From: Codonopsis lanceolata
Lineage: Eukaryota; Streptophyta; Magnoliopsida; Asterales; Campanulaceae
Assembly (NCBI GenBank): GCA_013146195.2
Contig: CM028381.1
Span: forward strand, 95,807,255 to 95,871,254
Length of the DNA: 64,000 nucleotides
Direction of reading: 5' to 3'
The stretch's first letter is position 1. Each line of letters starts with the position of its first letter. Shown piece after piece: positions 58,471-64,000 of the stretch. Both the position numbers and the translations under genes were made by a program. The notes under the pieces were generated by a model. The model saw only the letters and a list, made by a program, of their open reading frames with translations. It was not told where the DNA came from and ran no database searches.

Positions 58471-61255
58471 TTTACATGATTGAAAACATGTGTATAAGTA
58501 TTAGATGTCATTCATAACATCCTTAACATGATTTAGATGTTGTTTGAATGCTTGTTGCATCGTCGATTCGATTGTTTCTTGCTTCTAGTTGTTGTTCTTC
58601 TTCGTTTGGCTCGTTTGAGCGTTGTTCGGGAGTGTTCTGTTTGTGTTCTAGATCATCTTTGATTGAGGATTGAGCCTAGGGAACTTTGGTCTTGAGTTTG
58701 GAGTTGTTTTAGGTTGATTTTAGACCTTTTGAGCTCTAGAGACCTTGCAGTCGCAAGGGGGTTTGGACCTTGCCCCCGCAAGCTGAACAGATTTTGGTGA
58801 GTGTTGATTCTGCCTAGCATGCGGTCGCATGCTAGCCTACACGATGCGACCGCATGGTCCACTTTCCTGATACGATTTGCTTTGCTTCCTTGACCAATTT
58901 GGCTATCCTAACCCCACCCAAACCCATCATAAACCACTTCTAAATCATCCTAACTATCAACCAATGTATCCTAACCATCTATTGGGAGTTTTGAGTGAGT
59001 TGCATGACACTTGTCAAGGGAAAACCTCTACATGCATTAGTCACACCTTCTCACCAAATTTTTCAGCCTTGGGGAGACCAAATACAACCACTAAGCCTAT
59101 TTTCTTCTGCCATTCTCTCCAAAAACGAGCTGAATACTTCTTGGGGGTTTGAGAGAGTTTCTTGAGAGTTCTTGAGTGTTCTTCCATGGAGGCCAAAGCT
59201 TGAGAAGTCCATTTCCAAATTCAAACCATAGAAGTGAAGAGGAGGTTGAGGAGAGTACTTTCCACCCATTGCATGTTCGTCTTGTTTGCTTGAAGGGCTG
59301 ATTGTAGGTAAGTTACATCATCTCTTTCTATTTGTTTTGGCCTCATTGACCCTTGGGAAAATAATCTTGCTATTTGAGGTCAATGAGAGCACTTAGAGCT
59401 TGTTAGAAATGCCATGTTTTGCTATATGTTAAATGATGAATTTTGGTTGGATGAACATGTTATAAATCATGATTATGATGTTATTCATATGTAGAGATGT
59501 ATGTTAATTTATCCTATCTTGCATGTCCAAGTATTGAGAGTATTTTTGATGAAATGGCTAGAATATATATATGCCTAATTTGTGACTTTGGTTCTATGTT
59601 GCCTAATTAAACGTTTGATTGGGGTTTTATGGATTTGAAGACCTTAAGAACATAGACATTGATGTTAGTATGGACATAGGAGGGTATGATAGCCAATGGC
59701 TTCTAAACCCTAATTTTTGAAAGTTTATGAATGACTCAACGGAGTCAACCATTGGGTTAGTATGACATTAAGGAGCGATATGCCTAAGTCCTACAGAATT
59801 TGGGGTAGTATTAATGGAGGTTAAGCCTCCAAGCATTTGGAAGTGTATGAAGAACACTTGATGATTAGAGTCTCAATATTATCTCTAATGTGATTATTTG
59901 CTAGTTATGATTTAAATGTATGACTAGATGATTGTAGAGTACATGCCACTTAATTGAGCATATGAGTATGTATTACTTGTGCTTGAAGTTGAGTCCAGCT
60001 GGAGTCGGTTTGTTGAGTCGTTGGCGGGACGATGTATCATCTTCACGAATTGTGGGATTCGTGATTTCGATGGATCGCCGCACCGGGTTGCACACACCCC
60101 TCCATCGATGGCCACGGTGGGGAAGTAGTTGATCTTAGTTGTAGTACGGAAACATGACTTTGATAACTATGGAACTCGAGCGGGGAATGTCTCGGGGACG
60201 TCGATACCACGATTTGGGTATCGAGGACACATATGAATTGCACGTGTTTTTGTAGGAGCGACACGGCGGAAAATTGGTAATGGTATCATATCCCTTTTAT
60301 ATGAATTGACTCACGAGTGCTTATATGTGAATAACGTGCTACGTGAATATGATATGATATGATGGTTGAATGATTTAGTGAATTGTTATACTTGTTGATA
60401 ACATGATATTCAAGATGGTTAAGTATAAATACCTTGACATGATTATTAATGAAATGTTATATTATGTCAATAGCATGATTTATTGTTGTTGAGCATGATG
60501 CCATGACAGGAAGTTATGATTAGTAACTTACTAAGTCTTTATGACCTACTCTTATTTGTTTGATTGTTTTCCCTAGATCCGGGTCGTGCTAGCGGATCGA
60601 AGTGATTATCGAGTTGCGTTGGTGAAGCTTTTGGCAAGGTTGCTACCTTATAGTTTAGTATCTTTTCTTTTGGTAAGGACGATGGGAACGTAAAGTTATG
60701 TAAACTTTATGAAGGGTAGCAAGACTTATGTGTTTGAGATTCGTACTCATGTTAATTAGTACTTAATCTTTTGGGAGCCGACTTGTGTTAGTCGTGCCTT
60801 GTGTATTTATGATGATTATGTTTCAGTTATGTTAACCATGTATTGGTTGGTTTATTATGTTTGTTCTCCGGCATGCTTTTAGCCGTTGAGTATGTTAGAC
60901 TAGAGTTGTAGACTTAGTTTAATGTTGGGTTCCAGCAGTAACGTCGCCGATGACTTGGTATATAAATTGCTAAATATTGATATTGCATTACAGGTGGTTT
61001 TGTTTTACGTGCCCAATGTTGCGTCACATGATTTTAATTTTTGGACCGAGAGATTCATTATCTCTTTGGTTGTATTTAGTTGAGCTTGTTAGCTCGGGCG
61101 CTACCGTTTAATTATGTTACGCTACCGCATGTGTTAAAGTTATTGGCGTAGTGCCGTTATGGCCTCACCCACTATTTGTTATGTGCTTGTATGTTATGTG
61201 TTTTCAGCGGCACGACCTCGGGGTCTCGTCTTGGGATTCGGGTCGGGTCGCCACA
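58471..61255 (+). repeat. Second chromovirus-type LTR (lacks its start)
   Basis: From about 58471 the sequence resembles positions about 60 onward of the Tekay LTRs (TTGATTGTG...ATAACATCCTTAACATG) and ends normally with GGTTCGGGTCGCCACA at 61255. It has GC palindromes at 58743-58758 and 58814-58835 (10-bp arms CTAGCATGCG / CGCATGCTAG), a leader hairpin at 60044-60063 and a second at 60102-60120, and the TAACGTCGCCGATGACTTG block at 60939-60957. Together with the preceding piece it reads as one composite 6.6 kb LTR-like block without internal genes. Confidence 0.65.
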
Positions 61256-61728
61256 GAATAAATTATGATGTTCTTTCAATTATTCATCTCCCAACCTTTA
61301 TCTCTATATATGCCTTTCATAACTACGTTATCTTCGGAAAAGGCACTTCTCAATGATTTCCTAAAAACTGCATTTTGGAAGAAGGATTAAGTATGCTGTT
61401 GTTCTGATCATTTAATTGTGTACAACTACTTAAGACTTCTTGAAACCTAAGCCTAAATATTTCCGCTGCATAAATTCTTTCTAAACAGGCTTTTGTTTTA
61501 CAGACGATTCACCAGCAGAGTTCATAACTTTGCTGAGGGCAAGTCTACTGTTCTGACCTGTTATGTTCTATACTAACAGCAGACATGCTCTGAAAGTCAA
61601 TCGTCTTTACCACTAAAATAAGTACTTATTGTATATCCAAAAAGAAAAGTTTTAATATGATTTTAATGTGGTATAATAGGCTATTCACCCCCCCTCTAGC
61701 CTATTCGAGCTTTATTGCGGACTAACAG
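61256..61728 (+). repeat. 3' end of a copia (Sirevirus-like) LTR
   Basis: Ends with ATTCACCCCCCCTCTAGCC and TATTCGAGC, the CT-rich end seen at the LTR termini of Sirevirus-type copia elements. A TATATATG box lies near 61306. Neither the LTR start nor a primer site is present, so it is a fragment. No coding region. Confidence 0.5.
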
Positions 61729-61735
61729 CCAGCTG

Positions 61736-61866
61736 CAAAAGTATCCATGCCCGCCAAAGTCTTTGCCAAGATCACCGGGATAATGTTCACCCGGCGATTC
61801 CGAGCCTGTAATGCTAGGTCCACAACCCGCACATTGATATATCTGGGATGGTCCACCAGCAGGTAT
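61736..61866 (-). pseudogene. Unidentified coding-like fragment
   Basis: The minus strand is open for 43 codons, including LVDHPRYINVRVVDLALQAR then NRRVNIIPVILAKTLAGMDT. The composition looks like true protein, perhaps from a retroelement ORF, but I do not recognise the family. It stops where the next LTR begins. Confidence 0.35.
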
Positions 61867-62528
61867 TGTAACACCCCGGATTCTTGCATGAGCCTTGTGT
61901 GCTTGCCTTCATGTTTTCTTGTTGATTGTGAACATGCTTACTTAGTCTATATGTGATTTAGAATCATTTATAATTCATTCATGAAGCTTTTAACATGTTT
62001 AGAATCGTGTATGCATGCTTGTTGAATCGCCGGTTTGATTGCTTGTTTAGTTCTCCTTCTTTCCCTCCTTCGTTCGGATTGTTCGGGTGTTGTTTGAGGG
62101 TGCTTGTGATGAGCTTTAAACTCATTTTTGTTGGGGTTTGAAACCCCATTGATTTGGCTAAGTGTTTGGGGGTCTTTTAGGTTGAATTTTGAGCCATTTT
62201 GGGTCTGCCGGGCTTGCCCTCGCAAGGTGGAATGACCTTGCCCCCGCAAGGTAGCGAGAAAATGGAGTGTTGTGCATCCACGAGAGGATGCGGTGCAAAG
62301 CTATGGGGACCATGCGACCCATGAGTCCCCGAAACATGTTTTGCTGTTTTCTTTGCTACGATTTTGTTCCTAAACCCCTATTCAAAACCTTTTCTAAACC
62401 CCACCTAAACCTCCTTAACCCTCCTTACTTATGTCCTAACATCTCTAACAAGTTTTAAGAGTGGATTAAGAGGGCTTTAGTGATCAATTAAACCACAAAA
62501 ATCAGATTTGATGTGACCACAACCTATT
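61867..62528 (+). repeat. Third chromovirus-type LTR, 5' part
   Basis: Starts TGTAACACCCCGGATTC, with GCCTTCATGTTTTCTTG and GTTGAATCGCCGGTTTG as in copy A (20600-20730). GC palindromes stand at 62213-62226 and 62235-62252 (ACCTTGC-CCCC-GCAAGGT). It breaks off after AAATCAGATTTGATGTGACC at about 62528, where LINE C begins, and resumes at 63920. Confidence 0.8.
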
Positions 62529-63919
62529 GATATAAATTTGACAGTGAGGCATGCTTTAAATAATTTGGAAGTTTTTCTCCCCAGCATTCCTAGTCAGTAT
62601 CACGGCAGAATTAACACAGGCTCAATTGGCAGATAATGTGAAGGATAGTCTGATCTTTTGTGAGACTCCGTCTGGCCGTTTGACACAAAAAGTGTCTTTG
62701 GAACCTTTTCGTATCCACTTTCCAATTCTTCCTTGGGCAAGAAGGATATGGCAATCTTGGATCCCTACCAAAATCAATGCGTTTGGCTGGAAACTCATGC
62801 ATGGTGCTCTCCCAGTTGATTTGCGATTACACTCTCGACAAGTTCCTATAGTTTCTCGTTGTGTGTGCAGCCATAGTTCTCCAAACCGTGAGTCTATAGA
62901 TCATCTTTTCGTTCATTCAGTGGTGGCTCGTGATTTATGGCGTCGATTGGCTCAGCCTTTCAACAAGGTAGATAGGTATACGAATATTGTTAATTTATTC
63001 AAAATACGGATAGAGGGAGTTTATTCTCGTAATCAAGGAGGCTGTTGATTGGTATTTTGTTATATAGGTTTCTTTGGTTTTTATGGAAGGCTCGGTCTTT
63101 GTCTTTGTGTTTGACTGTCCCATGGTTGGTGATGTTATTTTTAAACAAGTTACGAATGGGATAAAAGATATCTGTGGATTTTCAATCCAAAATCTCCTAT
63201 TTCGAGAAAGAGTTTTCTTAGTGCAAAGCGTTCAATTTGCCTATTAAGAAGATAAATTTATGTCTGCTCACGGATTCGTTGGCATCCTCCAAGGGCTCCA
63301 TTTGTAAAGCTTAACACTGATGGGTCGTCGATCAATGGCATAGCTACTGGAGGGGTGTTATTAGAGATTCATGCGGTTTCTTCATATATGTTTTCCATAG
63401 ACATTACGGTTTAGGTACCAACACTGGAGCTGAATTTCACGCCCTCAGAGATGGTCTTCTTTTGTGCTGTGCCTTAAACTATGATCGGGTGATGGTGGAA
63501 GTGGATTCTTTAGTGGTAGTGTCAGCTATTAAGGGATCTCAAGGTTGTCCTTGGTCGTTTATTTATGATCTTCGTAAAATGTCTACGGACCTTTTGGAGG
63601 AACAACAAAATTCATCATGTTTACTGAGGAAGGAAATTGCGTGGCGGACCGGCTTGGCTGCGGCGGCTCATAACATGCAATGTGATAAAAGATTTTTCGG
63701 CGGTTTCTCATCTTCCGAGGGAGGTTAACTTCTTCAACAAGATCTTTGTCGGTTTATCTTCTTTTCATAGATCTTAGTGTCTCTTTGTTTTGTTTTTCTC
63801 GAGGTCGCTCCTTTGTCCCCATTCGAAGGGGTAAGTAAGGCAGTTGTCCCCCTCAAGTTTGTACTATTTTTCCTTTTTAATAAAATCCCGCAGGTGCCGC
63901 CCTGCTTCATAAAAAAAAA
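62529..63919 (+). mobile_element. LINE C, 5'-truncated copy
   Basis: Only the last third of ORF2 and the 3' end remain. AATAAA, the GCAGG / TGCCGC / CCTGC hairpin (63890-63905) and A tail (63910-63919) are the same as in LINE A and B. It sits inside an LTR whose sequence continues on both sides. Confidence 0.88.
62545..63728 (+). pseudogene. LINE C ORF2 end: zf-RVT and RNase H (broken)
   Basis: Opens with LEVFLPSIPSQYHGRI, then another frame 62586-63048 with PWARRIWQSWIPTKINAFGW, GALPVDLRLHSRQVP and a zf-RVT pattern (CVCSHSSPNRESIDHLFVHS). RNase H begins VKLNTDGSS near 63305, but several shifts and stops follow. Later segments are VMVEVDSLVVVSAI (63490) and an IAWRTGLAAAAHN end. No endonuclease or RT core is present. 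At least four frame lesions. Confidence 0.85.
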
Positions 63920-64000
63920 GTTTTTTACCAAATATAAGCCACAATCTGAGAGTTTGACTCTCATTTCTCTCCCTCACTCTCCAAAAACGGGATTTCCTTT
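63920..64000 (+). repeat. LTR resumes after LINE C
   Basis: CAAATATAAGCCACAATCTGAG and the CTCTCCAAAAACG stretch match the TATA-box segment of copy A (21415-21475: ATATAAGCCACAAATCAG... CAAAAACG). It is the continuation of the LTR begun at 61867 and runs off the window. Confidence 0.75.

Noticed and set aside
1..64000. CRISPR array, rRNA or tRNA genes
   Set aside because: The short spaced repeats (18-556, 3676-4150, 23562-23830) are hairpins, a tandem duplication and a coding repeat respectively; the tRNA-like matches are only primer binding sites of retroelements.

Overview
The window is nuclear DNA from a eudicot plant (perhaps an asterid, which I cannot prove), taken from a draft assembly with two 100-N gaps at 18040-18139 and 44847-44946. 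I can interpret almost all of it as nested or abutting transposable elements. I found no rRNA or tRNA gene, no CRISPR array, and no clearly intact host gene. The only candidate host gene is a broken histidine/proline-rich secreted-protein gene on the minus strand (23562-24208).

Layout. 1-911: non-coding tail of a Ty3-type LTR element carrying several small hairpins with a shared loop. 912-5850: LTR element with about 0.9 kb LTRs, a tRNA-Asp-like primer site and only a stop-riddled gag. 5851-7306 and 12573-13946: AT-rich DNA ending in a Helitron-like 3' terminus. 7307-12572: Harbinger/Tourist-type inverted-repeat element (TTA target duplication) split by LINE A. 14108-17943: Ty1/copia 3' half, minus strand. 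18140-23400: chromovirus (Tekay-like Ty3) copy A with a 2.84 kb LTR. 23562-24208: secreted-protein pseudogene. 24255-30215: nearly complete LINE B (ORF1 plus ORF2 with one frameshift). 30493-37598: Athila-like Ty3 element, minus strand, with an extra Transposase_32-like ORF. 37599-44846 and 44947-52879: chromovirus copies B and C, minus strand, meeting at a gap. 52880-54618: endogenous pararetrovirus (Caulimoviridae-like) fragment. 54619-61255: two different chromovirus-type LTRs joined near 58470. 61256-61728: copia LTR end. 61867-62528 and 63920-64000: another chromovirus-type LTR, interrupted by 5'-truncated LINE C (62529-63919).

How the parts relate. The LTR elements supply gag, protease, reverse transcriptase, RNase H and integrase in various states of decay. 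The LINEs supply endonuclease, reverse transcriptase and RNase H. None is intact as read; LINE B is closest, needing only one base in a G run. The less ordinary content is repeated secondary-structure signal that crosses element families: hairpins with fixed loops and changing stems in two Athila-type LTR regions, paired GC palindromes in Athila-like and chromovirus LTRs, two stem-loops with compensatory changes in the transcribed leader of chromovirus LTRs, and one 3'-end hairpin shared by all three LINEs.

Limits. Everything was read by eye. Family names rest on recognised motifs. Boundaries may be off by a few bases, and no database or folding search was run.
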